Assembly: GCA_020830965.2 (NCBI GenBank)
Contig: JACCFC020000001.1
Span: 65,500 to 129,499, forward strand
DNA length: 64,000 nucleotides
Direction: 5' to 3'
From: Neisseriaceae bacterium TC5R-5
GTDB lineage: Bacteria > Pseudomonadota > Gammaproteobacteria > Burkholderiales > Chromobacteriaceae
The position numbers were made by a program, and so were the translations under genes. How positions within the stretch are numbered: the first letter of the stretch is position 1; each line of letters starts with the position of its first letter. The notes beneath the pieces are model-generated. The model did no database searches. It worked only from the letters and a program-made list of their open reading frames with translations, and had not been told where the DNA came from. Below, piece after piece: positions 26,962 to 35,825 of this stretch.

Positions 26962-27894
26962 ATGAGTCTTCTGGAACTGAGGCACTTACGTACTTTATTG
27001 GCGCTGGCCGAAACAGGTAGCGTATCGCTGGCGGCCGGGCGTTTGTTTTTAACGCAATCGGCGCTATCACATCAATTAAAACAACTGGAGCAGACTTACG
27101 GCCTGAGTTTGTTTGAGCGGAAAACCCAGCCTTTACAGTTTACTGCGGCTGGGCAGCGGCTATTGGCGCTGGCACAGGATTTGACTACACGAGTTGCGGT
27201 AGCCGAGCGGGATCTGGCGCGCTTGCGGCAAGGCGATGCGGGAGAGTTGCGCGTGGCGGTGGAGTGTCATACCTGTTTCGACTGGCTGATGCCGGCGATG
27301 GATAGCTTCCGGCAATACTGGCCAGCGGTGGAGCTGGATATCGTATCGGGCTTCCATGCCGATCCGGTTTCCTTATTACTCACCAACCGGGCCGATCTGG
27401 CCATTGTGGCTGAGCCGGAGGCGCAAGCCGGCATTTTGCATCAACCTTTATTTGCGTATGAGATTGTTGGTATTGCCGCACGAGATCACCGCTTGGCACA
27501 AAAAGCGCACTGGTTGGCAGAGGACTTCGCCAGCGAAACCTTGATTCACTACCCGGTGCCTGATCAGATGCTAGATGTGGTGCGTCAGGTGTTGTTGCCT
27601 GCTGGCGTTAATCCGGCGCGACGCAGCAGCGAGTTGACGATTGCGATTATCCAACTGGTGGCGAGTCGTCGTGGTATTGCCGCACTACCGTATTGGGCGG
27701 TGAAGCCCTATTTGGAACGCGGCTATGTGGTAGCGCGGCAGATCGGGATGGAGGGCTTGCACAGTGAGTTATATGCCGCCTTGCGTAGCGATGATGCTGA
27801 ACGAGGCTATATGCAGGACTTTTTACACACCGTGCGTGAACAAAGCTTTGCCAGCTTGCCCGGCTTGGCACCATTAGCGGGCTTGCCGCACTAG
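26962..27894 (+). CDS. metR: LysR family methionine regulator MetR
   Basis: This 310-residue LysR-type regulator has an N-terminal helix-turn-helix (GSVSLAAGRLFLTQSALSHQ) and an effector domain beginning ELRVAVECHTCFDWLMPAMD, a hallmark of MetR, which senses homocysteine. It is transcribed away from metE. The ATG is only 5 bases from the perfect MetR box, and no good ribosome site is visible, so a very short leader or leaderless mRNA is possible. Confidence 0.95.
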   Translation: MSLLELRHLRTLLALAETGSVSLAAGRLFLTQSALSHQLKQLEQTYGLSLFERKTQPLQFTAAGQRLLALAQDLTTRVAVAERDLARLRQGDAGELRVAVECHTCFDWLMPAMDSFRQYWPAVELDIVSGFHADPVSLLLTNRADLAIVAEPEAQAGILHQPLFAYEIVGIAARDHRLAQKAHWLAEDFASETLIHYPVPDQMLDVVRQVLLPAGVNPARRSSELTIAIIQLVASRRGIAALPYWAVKPYLERGYVVARQIGMEGLHSELYAALRSDDAERGYMQDFLHTVREQSFASLPGLAPLAGLPH

Positions 27895-27900
27895 CATGCT

Positions 27901-27978
27901 TAGAGCTTCTAACAAGACCTCGAAGAGCCCCTGAGCCAAGGCGCAATGCGGGATTCAGGGGTTGTGTTAGCGGCTCTA
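27901..27978. repeat. Palindromic dispersed repeat, copy 2 (short form)
   Basis: TAGAGCTTCTAACA at the left is inverse to TGTTAGCGGCTCTA at the right, allowing two mismatches. The inner segments CCTCGAAGAGCCCCTGAGCC and AGGGGTTGTGTTAGCGGC match the copy at 3437-3551. The interior is shorter by about 40 bases; the junction falls at a CAAGG word that occurs twice in the long copy. It begins 6 bases after the metR stop and may double as its terminator. Confidence 0.75.
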
Positions 27979-28045
27979 ATGGTGCGGTCAATACGCTAAG
28001 CCTCTACACTCCAAGTATTAGCAAATGGTTTAAAGGACATTAGGT

Positions 28046-28672
28046 ATGGCTCAAGGTTATTTCATCACTGGTACCGATACAGAAATAGGTAAAACGCATG
28101 TGGCGGTACAACTGATTCGGCATTGGCAACAGCAGGGACAGCGAGTGCTGGCGATGAAACCGGTGGCAGCGGGTGGCGAGGTGCTGGCAGATGGTAGTTG
28201 TCTGAATGAAGATGTCACTCGCCTGGTAGCGGTTACCGGGCAGGCAGATTTGGAACAGATGAACCCTTACTGTTTTCCTGCGGCGGTTTCGCCACATATT
28301 GCTGCAAAATTGGCTGGTGTAGAAATCAGCTTGCCCTTGATTACTAGCCATTATCAAGCGCTGGCAGCACAGGCGGATATCGTGGTGGTGGAAGCCGCGG
28401 GAGGGTGGCTGGCCCCATTGTCTGAGCACTTATTTATGTCTGATATGGCGCGCGCTTTGCAGTTGCCGATTATTCTGGTGGTGGGCATGCGTTTAGGTTG
28501 TATCAATCATGCTTTGCTGACCGTGCAGGCGATACAACAGGCCGAGCTGCCCTTGGCAGGTTGGGTAGCAAACCAAGTCGTGCCACAACAGCTGGCTTAT
28601 CTAGAGAATATTGCTATGCTTAAACAGCATATTTCTGCGCCATTGCTATTCGAAATTCCCTATCAGGACTAA
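28046..28672 (+). CDS. bioD: ATP-dependent dethiobiotin synthetase
   Basis: BioD (208 residues) closes the ureido ring of dethiobiotin from diaminopelargonic acid, CO2 and ATP. It begins with the ATP-binding loop GTDTEIGKTHVA and contains KPVAAGG and the VEAAGGWLAPL segment. AAAGGACATTAGGT precedes the ATG. No other bio gene is in this window, so the pathway is split across the genome. Confidence 0.96.
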   Translation: MAQGYFITGTDTEIGKTHVAVQLIRHWQQQGQRVLAMKPVAAGGEVLADGSCLNEDVTRLVAVTGQADLEQMNPYCFPAAVSPHIAAKLAGVEISLPLITSHYQALAAQADIVVVEAAGGWLAPLSEHLFMSDMARALQLPIILVVGMRLGCINHALLTVQAIQQAELPLAGWVANQVVPQQLAYLENIAMLKQHISAPLLFEIPYQD

Positions 28673-28866
28673 CTAACTGTTTATAAGCGTGACTGTGCGT
28701 TATGTGTACTTTGGTTAACGCGAAATGATTTTTAATTTTTGTTATGACATTATGTTGTTTTTGCGGGCCCTTGTATCTAGAATGTGACTCCTAGGTCATG
28801 AAGTAACATGACAGCTAAGCGATTATGATCATTTGAAGCATTTTCAGGCTTACTAGAGGGGGCAGT

Positions 28867-29961
28867 ATGTTTTATGCGCGCATTATTTGCTGCTTGATGT
28901 TTGTCCCTAGGGCTTATGCTGCAGAAATCAATCTCCAGCCTCCAGCCTCCCTGATTGCTAGGCTGCAATACGATCTACACACCATGTTGCTGATCATTAC
29001 TGGGGTGATTTTTGCTCTGGTTTTTATCACCATGATGTATGCCATTGTTCGCCATCGTAAAGCTGCTGGTCATCAGGCCAAGCATTTTCATGAAAACACC
29101 ACCGTAGAAGTCCTTTGGACCTTAATACCCTTGCTGATTCTGATTGGTATCGCCATCCCGGCAACCAAGGCGGTATTAGCCCAGAAAAATACGCGGGGTG
29201 AAGAGTTGACGGTCAAAGTGACGGGCTATCAATGGAAATGGCGTTACGATTATCTGGATGAAAATTTCGGATTCATGAGCCATTTGTCTACACCGCGCAG
29301 TGCTATCGAGGGTAGCTCGACTAAAACGGTCAATTATTTATTAGAAGTAGATGAGCCTTTGGTGGTGCCGGTGGGTAAAAAAGTCCGTTTGCTCTTAACC
29401 GCCAATGATGTGATTCATTCCTGGTGGGTGCCGCAGTTGGGGGTTAAGCAGGATGCCATTCCCGGGTTTTTACGCGATAGTTGGTTTACGGTAGATAAAC
29501 CAGGCACTTATCGCGGGCAGTGTTCCGAACTGTGCGGTAAAGATCATGGTTTCATGCCGATTGTGGTCGAGGCAAAAACACCGAATGAATACAACAAATG
29601 GCTGGAGAGCAAGAAAAAGCAAATGGCTGCCGCGGCAGACGATCCCAATAAAGTCTGGACGCTGGCAGACTTGAAAGCCAGAGGCGAAAAAGTGTATGGC
29701 CAGAATTGTGTTGCCTGTCATCAGGCCAATGGTAGGGGGCTTCCTGGGGCATTCCCCGCTTTAGACGGAAACCTGCTGGCCAAGGATGCCCATATACATA
29801 TCGTTATCAATGGTAGCCAGAAAAATCCGGCCATGCAGGCGTGGGGAAAGCAATTGTCAGACACCGACATCGCAGCGGTCATTACTTACGAGCGTAATAC
29901 CTGGAGTAATCACACCGGTGATGTGATTCAGCCTAAAGAGATTAAGGCCGCGCGTGGTTAA
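28867..29961 (+). CDS. coxB: Cytochrome c oxidase subunit II with fused cytochrome c domain
   Basis: Subunit II takes electrons from cytochrome c and passes them to subunit I. The 364-residue protein has a signal sequence, two membrane helices (about 38-60 and 77-98) and a periplasmic cupredoxin domain with the CuA ligands in CSELCGKDHGFM (Cys219, Cys223, His227). A C-terminal c-type heme domain carries CVACH (281-285). The fusion marks a caa3-like oxidase. It opens the cox gene cluster; GGGGGCA precedes the ATG. Confidence 0.96.
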   Translation: MFYARIICCLMFVPRAYAAEINLQPPASLIARLQYDLHTMLLIITGVIFALVFITMMYAIVRHRKAAGHQAKHFHENTTVEVLWTLIPLLILIGIAIPATKAVLAQKNTRGEELTVKVTGYQWKWRYDYLDENFGFMSHLSTPRSAIEGSSTKTVNYLLEVDEPLVVPVGKKVRLLLTANDVIHSWWVPQLGVKQDAIPGFLRDSWFTVDKPGTYRGQCSELCGKDHGFMPIVVEAKTPNEYNKWLESKKKQMAAAADDPNKVWTLADLKARGEKVYGQNCVACHQANGRGLPGAFPALDGNLLAKDAHIHIVINGSQKNPAMQAWGKQLSDTDIAAVITYERNTWSNHTGDVIQPKEIKAARG

Positions 29962-29973
29962 GGGGAGAGTGTA

Positions 29974-31602
29974 ATGGCGAGAGTCGAGATTGCAGGCCAT
30001 GCCTTAGAGCATCATGATCGTCCACACGGCATCATGCGCTGGTTGGGGGCGACTAATCACAAAGACATTGGCTCAATGTATTTATGGTTTTCCTTCATCA
30101 TGTTTTTGTCTGGCGGGGTGCTGGCCTTAGCTATCCGTACTGAGTTGTTTCATCCGGGCCTTCAGTATATTCGGCCTGAACTATTCAATCAGCTCACCAC
30201 ATTGCATGGTCTGATCATGGTGTTTGGCGCCATCATGCCGGCTTTCACCGGTCTGGCTAATTGGATGCTGCCGCTCATGCTGGGGGCACCGGATATGGCG
30301 TTTGCCCGCATGAATAACTGGAGTTTCTGGCTATTGCCGCCGGCAGGGCTCTTACTGATGTTGTCTTTCTTGGTACCTGGTGGCGCTGCCGCTGCCGGCT
30401 GGACGTTGTATGCCCCCTTGTCCACGCAAATGGGGATAGGCATGGACATGACTATTTTTGCCATTCACATTATGGGTATGAGTTCTATCATGGGCTCAAT
30501 CAATATCATCGTTACCATCCTCAATTTGCGTGCACCTGGGATGACGATGATGCGGATGCCGATGTTTGCTTGGGCCGCGCTCGTAACCGCCTATTTGACC
30601 ATCGCGGTGATGCCGGTGCTGGCTGGGGCGGTAACGATGGTGTTGATGGATAGACATTTTGGCACGCATTTTTTTAATGCTGCCGGTGGGGGTGACCCCA
30701 TCCTCTACCAGCACATTTTCTGGTTCTTTGGGCATCCAGAGGTGTACATCATGGCCTTACCAGCTTTCGGTATTATCAGCCAGATTATTCCTACTTTTTC
30801 GCGCAAGCCTTTGTTTGGCTATACCTCAATGGTGTATGCCGTTTCCAGTATTGGCATACTGTCGTTTATGGTATGGGCGCATCACATGTTTGCCACGGGC
30901 TTACCCGCTACCGCACAGTTGTTCTTTATGTATGCGACGATGATGATTGCTGTTCCTACCGGGGTGAAGGTATTCAACTGGGTGGCTACCATGTGGGAAG
31001 GCAGCATGACTTTTGAAACCCCTATGCTGTTTGCCATCGGCTTCATCCTGTTGTTTACCATTGGGGGCTTATCGGGTGTGACGCTTAGTGTGGCGGCGGT
31101 CGACATTCAATTACATGGTAGCTATTACGTAGTCGCCCATTTCCATTATGTGCTGGTGGCCGGTGCTTTATTTAGTCTCTTTGCCGCTATCTATTACTGG
31201 TTTCCGAAGATGACCGGAAAAATGTATAACGAGGGCTTGGGCAAGTTGCACTTCTGGTGGTCACTACTCTGGTTCAATGTCACCTTTTTTCCTATGCATT
31301 TTCTTGGTTTGGCCGGCATGCCACGTCGTATTCCCGATTACGCATTGCAGTTTACCGAGTTTAATCAGATCGCCAGTATTGGTGCCTTTATGTTTGGCTT
31401 GGGCCAGATGATTTTTCTCTACAATATTTTGAGTTCTTTACGCCATGGCAAACCCGCACCGCAGCAACCATGGGAAGGCGCGAATACCTTGGAGTGGGCT
31501 ATTCCTACACCGGCCCCTTATCACAGCTTTGTCGAGGCTCCCAAAGTAGAAGTCATTGAAAACGGTGTGGTGGTGAATATGCAGGGTGGCGTGCATCATT
31601 AG
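29974..31602 (+). CDS. coxA: Cytochrome c oxidase subunit I
   Basis: This is the catalytic, proton-pumping subunit of the aa3 oxidase: 542 residues and about twelve membrane helices. The heme and CuB ligands lie in the standard places: TTLHGLIMVF, IFWFFGHPEVYIMALP (crosslinked His-Tyr), HHMF, and VVAHFHYVL near helix X. It starts 12 bases after coxB. Confidence 0.98.
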   Translation: MARVEIAGHALEHHDRPHGIMRWLGATNHKDIGSMYLWFSFIMFLSGGVLALAIRTELFHPGLQYIRPELFNQLTTLHGLIMVFGAIMPAFTGLANWMLPLMLGAPDMAFARMNNWSFWLLPPAGLLLMLSFLVPGGAAAAGWTLYAPLSTQMGIGMDMTIFAIHIMGMSSIMGSINIIVTILNLRAPGMTMMRMPMFAWAALVTAYLTIAVMPVLAGAVTMVLMDRHFGTHFFNAAGGGDPILYQHIFWFFGHPEVYIMALPAFGIISQIIPTFSRKPLFGYTSMVYAVSSIGILSFMVWAHHMFATGLPATAQLFFMYATMMIAVPTGVKVFNWVATMWEGSMTFETPMLFAIGFILLFTIGGLSGVTLSVAAVDIQLHGSYYVVAHFHYVLVAGALFSLFAAIYYWFPKMTGKMYNEGLGKLHFWWSLLWFNVTFFPMHFLGLAGMPRRIPDYALQFTEFNQIASIGAFMFGLGQMIFLYNILSSLRHGKPAPQQPWEGANTLEWAIPTPAPYHSFVEAPKVEVIENGVVVNMQGGVHH

Positions 31603-31610
31603 GAGTAGAT

Positions 31611-32162
31611 ATGGACGATAGCACCGATCAAATGTTGCAGAACCGGCAGTTGTTGAAAAAACTGAGTGTTATTGCGGTGATGATGTTCGGATTTGCTTGG
31701 GCTTTGATACCTATCTACAACGTGATCTGTGAAGTGACCGGCATTAATCAGATTGTAAAAGCCGATCAGCTTAGCGAAGGTTCCGAGTCGGTTGCTTTGC
31801 ACATGGTTAGCATGACGTTTGATGCGACCGTACAAGCCGGTTTGCCCTGGCAGGTCAGGCCGCAGCAAACCCATCTGCAGGCCAAGCCGGGGGAGTTTGT
31901 TCAGGTGCAATATACGATTACCAATGCCAGTAATAAGACCGTGGTCGGTCAGGCTATCCCACGTTATTTACCTGCAGCAGCAGCCCAGTATGTGAAAAAA
32001 CTGGAGTGCTTCTGTTTTCGCCAGCAAGTATTTCAACCAGGGGAAACCCGTACTTTTCCTATTGTCTTCGTGATCGACAAAAGCCTGCCGGCCAGCATTG
32101 AGACGATTACGTTGGCGTATTCCGTATTTGATGTGCCCGGTAGCGATGGAGGGGCGTCATGA
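31611..32162 (+). CDS. ctaG: Cytochrome c oxidase assembly protein CtaG (Cox11)
   Basis: Cox11 delivers copper to the CuB site of subunit I. The 183-residue protein has one N-terminal membrane helix (LSVIAVMMFGFAWALIPIYN) and a periplasmic beta domain with the copper-binding motif LECFCF. It sits 8 bases after coxA, and its TGA overlaps the next ATG. Confidence 0.95.
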   Translation: MDDSTDQMLQNRQLLKKLSVIAVMMFGFAWALIPIYNVICEVTGINQIVKADQLSEGSESVALHMVSMTFDATVQAGLPWQVRPQQTHLQAKPGEFVQVQYTITNASNKTVVGQAIPRYLPAAAAQYVKKLECFCFRQQVFQPGETRTFPIVFVIDKSLPASIETITLAYSVFDVPGSDGGAS

Positions 32163-32335
32163 CTGTCTGGCAAGGAATCATCGCCATATTGGCTGCTTTC
32201 TTTGGTGTCCGTAAGAAAGTGGCGGCGCGAAAAGATGCAAAGGTATCGCCTATACAATTAATTATTACCGCTTTGTTTTTGGCTGCTGTCTTGATTGGTG
32301 GTTTGTTACTGCTGGTTTCCTGGGTGACGGCATAA
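32159..32335 (+). CDS. DUF2970 family small membrane protein
   Basis: This short gene encodes 58 residues. The sequence has the DUF2970 core FFGVRKKVAARKD, then a single hydrophobic segment (LIITALFLAAVLIGGLLLLV). DUF2970 proteins are regularly encoded between ctaG and subunit III in betaproteobacteria, so a role in oxidase assembly or stability is inferred. Its ATG overlaps the ctaG stop (ATGA), which shows translational coupling. Confidence 0.88.
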   Translation: MTVWQGIIAILAAFFGVRKKVAARKDAKVSPIQLIITALFLAAVLIGGLLLLVSWVTA

Positions 32336-32409
32336 GCGCATAAGTCGTGATCTGTTGTTGTCTGCGTTTGTCTGACTTTGGTAGGTGGGTTGAACTCTAG
32401 GAGAGCACT

Positions 32410-33273
32410 ATGTCTAGCGTAGATGAGCCAGAGCAAATTCATTATTTTGTCCCGCAGCCCTCGCGCTGGCCTGCTGTCGGCGCGCTGGCCTTATTTTGTA
32501 TGGGTTTGGGCGCTGCATTTGCGGTCAATGGCATGCTGTTGGGCAAGCTCTCTTTAGGCTTGGGTTTCCTCATCCTAATTTATATGTTGGTAGGCTGGTT
32601 TGGGGATGTGATACGCGAAAACCGGCGTGGTGTTTATCTGGCCAAAGAGGATATGTCTTTTCGCTGGGGCATGGGCTGGTTCATTTTTTCTGAAGTGATG
32701 TTCTTCGCCGCTTTTTTTGGGGCTTTGTACTGGGTGCGGGTTGTGACCCTTCCCACCTTGGGGGAGATGGATTACAAAATTCTCTATCCTGACTTTGAGC
32801 CATCCTGGCCACTGGTAACTGGCCCCGGTATCACCCAACATTATCAGGCAATGGCTGCTTGGGGATTGCCTGCTTTCAATACTTTCATTCTGCTGACTTC
32901 CGGGGCCACCGTGACTTGGGCGCATTGGGCGTTGTTACAAGATAAGCGTGAGCAACTCAAACTCAGTTTATTACTAACTGTTCTTTTGGGGGCGCTGTTT
33001 CTGTCGTTGCAACTATATGAGTATGGTCATGCGATGACGGAATTGAACCTTAGCCTGGCTTCCGGTGCTTATGGCATGACTTTTTATATGCTTACCGGCT
33101 TCCATGGTCTGCATGTCTTGCTCGGCACCATTATTTTATTTGTTATCTGCTTACGCGTGATGAGTGGTCACTTTAATGCCGAGCATCATTTTGCTTTTGA
33201 GGCGGCAGCTTGGTACTGGCATTTTGTCGATGTGGTGTGGTTGTTGCTATTCATATTTGTCTACTACTTATAG
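32410..33273 (+). CDS. coxC: Cytochrome c oxidase subunit III
   Basis: Subunit III (287 residues, seven predicted membrane helices) stabilises the oxidase core. Family motifs include WGMGWFIFSEVMFFAAFFGA and TGFHGLHVLLGTI, with the terminal EAAAWYWHFVDVVWLLLFIF. CTAGGAGAGC precedes the ATG at 32410. Confidence 0.97.
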   Translation: MSSVDEPEQIHYFVPQPSRWPAVGALALFCMGLGAAFAVNGMLLGKLSLGLGFLILIYMLVGWFGDVIRENRRGVYLAKEDMSFRWGMGWFIFSEVMFFAAFFGALYWVRVVTLPTLGEMDYKILYPDFEPSWPLVTGPGITQHYQAMAAWGLPAFNTFILLTSGATVTWAHWALLQDKREQLKLSLLLTVLLGALFLSLQLYEYGHAMTELNLSLASGAYGMTFYMLTGFHGLHVLLGTIILFVICLRVMSGHFNAEHHFAFEAAAWYWHFVDVVWLLLFIFVYYL

Positions 33274-33328
33274 CATCTTGCGTTTGACTTGTTGCTCGTC
33301 CCAATAGGAAGAAGCCCCCAATGTCTGA

Positions 33329-33526
33329 CTAAGCTTGATGAGGACGCCACCAGCCAAGCATAACGCCAACTAATAAGAGTAAAAACAGACCGATAGACAG
33401 ACCAACGCGCAAGATGAGAGATCGTAGCAGACGTTGTGAAGCTGGTTCGGGTTTAAGTAAGCCGGTTAACCCCCAGAACAAGGTCAATATAATGCAAGTA
33501 AGCAAAAGTAAAATGACGAACTTCAT
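33329..33526 (-). CDS. Twin transmembrane protein, DUF2909 family
   Basis: Encoded opposite to the oxidase genes, this 65-residue protein has two hydrophobic segments (KFVILLLLTCIILTLFWGL and VGLSIGLFLLLLVGVMLGWW) separated by a basic loop, typical of DUF2909. The family is found on the opposite strand between subunit III and SURF1 in many betaproteobacteria. A longer frame is open upstream, but the ATG at 33526 has a GGGGGG ribosome site and gives the family length. Its 5' end overlaps the SURF1 gene head to head. Confidence 0.8.
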   Translation of the reverse strand: MKFVILLLLTCIILTLFWGLTGLLKPEPASQRLLRSLILRVGLSIGLFLLLLVGVMLGWWRPHQA

Positions 33527-34244
33527 TAATGCCCCCCCTAATAAACCTAACAATAGTGGATCACCGTCCCAGTCTAGAGCTAAACCCAAAGCTTGGCTGC
33601 TTTTATTGGTGCTCGCTTTGTTACCGTTTGTATTGGCTGTCTGGCAATGGCAACGGGGACAGGAAAAAGCGGTAATGTTGAAATCGTTAACCAGTGCACT
33701 GGGCACTCATCCGGTTAGTCTGGTTTATCGCCCAGCATCGCCTCCGCCAGAGTTTTCCCGCGTCGAGCTGGCTGGGGCCAAACCCGCAGGGCAAATATTG
33801 CAATTGCGTAATAGCTATGTAGGGGAGTTGAGTGGTCGTCGTATTTTCCAGCCATGGCGGCTGAAGGATGAGTCATTAGTATTAGTTGATCTGGGTTGGC
33901 TGGTGGATGGCATCACATTGCCGCAAATCAGTACGGCTGATATGCGTTTGCAGGGGCACTGGATGCCGGTTCCGCATCATTTTACCTTGACCGGAGCAAT
34001 TAGCGGCTGGCGTGGCCTAGTGGATAATATTGATATGTCGGCTTTGCAACATGCCTATGCTGGGCCTTGGCACCAAGGGGTTGTTGTGCTGGAAACGGCA
34101 CCCGATCCCTTGCGTAGTTGGCCGATATTGCGGGATTTTCTTCCCGAGCGCCATTACGCCTATGCTTTGCAGTGGCTGTTGTTGGGCGTAGTACTGTCGT
34201 TCTTATTTATCTTGATGAGGAGGCGTAAACATGCCGGGGCGTAA
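33492..34244 (+). CDS. SURF1 family oxidase assembly protein
   Basis: SURF1 helps insert heme a into subunit I. The protein has about 250 residues with two membrane helices bracketing a periplasmic domain: an N-terminal one (LLLLVLALLPFVLAVWQWQR) and a C-terminal one (YALQWLLLGVVLSFLFILM). The start is uncertain. The ATG at 33492 has AAGG 8 bases upstream, while the ATG at 33513 would shorten the overlap with the opposite-strand DUF2909 gene. Confidence 0.88.
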   Translation: MQVSKSKMTNFINAPPNKPNNSGSPSQSRAKPKAWLLLLVLALLPFVLAVWQWQRGQEKAVMLKSLTSALGTHPVSLVYRPASPPPEFSRVELAGAKPAGQILQLRNSYVGELSGRRIFQPWRLKDESLVLVDLGWLVDGITLPQISTADMRLQGHWMPVPHHFTLTGAISGWRGLVDNIDMSALQHAYAGPWHQGVVVLETAPDPLRSWPILRDFLPERHYAYALQWLLLGVVLSFLFILMRRRKHAGA

Positions 34245-34737
34245 TAGGGCACGGGTCAAATTGCTTTTGATGATCATGATATGTTTGTTACCGGTGCTGC
34301 TATCTTGGTTTATCTACCAAAGGCTTCCTCCTGAAGGGGGGCAGAGTTATGGTCAGTTATTACCGACTGTGCCGTTCGAGGCAGCAAATAATCAGGCTTG
34401 GCCAAAAGGTAAGTGGGTATTGGTTAGCAAGGTCGAGGTAGCGTGTCAGTTCCGCTGTCAGGATCGCTTTTTTGCCATGCGTCAAATTCATTTAGCCCAA
34501 GGTGAAGCTGCTAGCAGGATCAATCGGGTAGCTTTACAAGAAAGCAATGCCAAGGTCGATGTTGACGCTACCTTGCAAATGAGTGTACTTGGGTCGCATC
34601 TGCCTAAAGGAGAGCATGGTTACTACTTGATTGACCCTTTGGGTAATCAGGTATTGTTTTATCCTGATAATTCCGATCCTAAGAAGGTGATAAAAGAAAT
34701 TACTCAGGTGCTGAAAACCAATAATGGCCTGGGTTAG
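34231..34737 (+). CDS. Membrane-anchored protein of the oxidase cluster, possibly SCO/thioredoxin-like
   Basis: The 168-residue protein has one N-terminal membrane helix (VKLLLMIMICLLPVLLSWFIY) and a periplasmic domain with two cysteines in VACQFRCQD. The end (LIDPLGNQVLFYPDNSDPKK) resembles the last strands of SCO/thioredoxin folds. It overlaps the SURF1 stop by 14 bases and has a perfect AGGAGG. A copper or redox role in oxidase assembly is inferred from position and fold hints. Confidence 0.75.
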   Translation: MPGRNRARVKLLLMIMICLLPVLLSWFIYQRLPPEGGQSYGQLLPTVPFEAANNQAWPKGKWVLVSKVEVACQFRCQDRFFAMRQIHLAQGEAASRINRVALQESNAKVDVDATLQMSVLGSHLPKGEHGYYLIDPLGNQVLFYPDNSDPKKVIKEITQVLKTNNGLG

Positions 34738-34821
34738 GCAGGATGGATAAAAATTGCCACGCAAGCATTGAGTATGGTGTTTGCTTAGTTACTGGCTATT
34801 GAGTAAGAGGTAGCAATAGGC

Positions 34822-35823
34822 ATGAAAAAACTGGTGTGGTTGGCCTTGATACTTGCTTGTATGGTCGTACCGCTAGGCGCTTATGTCCGTTTGTCGGATG
34901 CCGGTTTGGGGTGTCCTGACTGGCCTGGTTGTTATGGGGAGTTGTCGCCACATCATGCTGTCCCCGCTATTTTGCAGGCAGAGCGGCTAGAACCGGATGG
35001 GCCGGTGAGTGTTATTAAGGCTTGGAAAGAGATGGTACATCGTTATCTGGCCGCGAGTTTGGGCTTGCTGATTGTCGCCATCGCCGTACAAGCCTTTCGC
35101 TGCGGTCAGCAGCGCCGTTTAGCCGGCTTGTTATTGGCCGTGGTCATCGTGCAAGGCTTGCTAGGGATGTGGACGGTTACTTTGTTGCTTAAGCCCGTCA
35201 TTGTGACTGCCCATTTAATCGGTGGTGTGTCTATTATCCTACTTTTGGCTTGGCTAGCTTTGGCTGGTCGCTGGGCAACTGAACGTGTTCCTCCTAGCTT
35301 ATTTTATTTGAGTTGGTTGCTGGTGTTACTGTTGTGTTTGCAGATAATGTTGGGAGGTTGGGTTTCTACTAACTATGCCGCTTTGGCGTGTCAGGGTTTC
35401 CCTGCTTGTAATGGTGATTTCTGGCCAGTCATGCGGTTTGATCATGCATTTCATCTGTTCCGTGAATTAGGTGAAACAGCTGCTGGCACGCCGTTAGATA
35501 GTGCCAGCTTAGTGGCGATTCACTGGCTACACCGTGTGGGAGCATTCATCGTCTCTTGTTGCCTGAGTTTATTAGTGTTTAAGGCTTGGCGCTTTGCTGC
35601 TTTGCGGATGAATTTATACCTATTGTTACTGGTTTGGGCACTACAAGTGATTCTAGGTATTGCTAACGTTTGGTTTATGTTGCCATTGCCCGTGGCAGTC
35701 GCCCATAACGCCTGTGCTGTGTTGTTATTATCGGTGGCGTTGTTGTTTGCTGGTCGTTTGCGTTTAGTCTCATTGATATCGCAACCATCTGTCTTTTCAG
35801 ATTTAAACCAAGTGAGAGAATAA
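34822..35823 (+). CDS. ctaA: Heme A synthase
   Basis: CtaA oxidises the methyl group of heme O to give heme A for the aa3 oxidase. This 333-residue protein has eight predicted membrane helices. It shows the N-terminal [21 protein letters not shown] motif split across the first loop, and conserved histidines in EMVHRYLAA and IHWLHRVGA, which bind heme. GAGGTAGC precedes the ATG. Confidence 0.95.
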   Translation: MKKLVWLALILACMVVPLGAYVRLSDAGLGCPDWPGCYGELSPHHAVPAILQAERLEPDGPVSVIKAWKEMVHRYLAASLGLLIVAIAVQAFRCGQQRRLAGLLLAVVIVQGLLGMWTVTLLLKPVIVTAHLIGGVSIILLLAWLALAGRWATERVPPSLFYLSWLLVLLLCLQIMLGGWVSTNYAALACQGFPACNGDFWPVMRFDHAFHLFRELGETAAGTPLDSASLVAIHWLHRVGAFIVSCCLSLLVFKAWRFAALRMNLYLLLLVWALQVILGIANVWFMLPLPVAVAHNACAVLLLSVALLFAGRLRLVSLISQPSVFSDLNQVRE

Positions 35824-35825
35824 CT

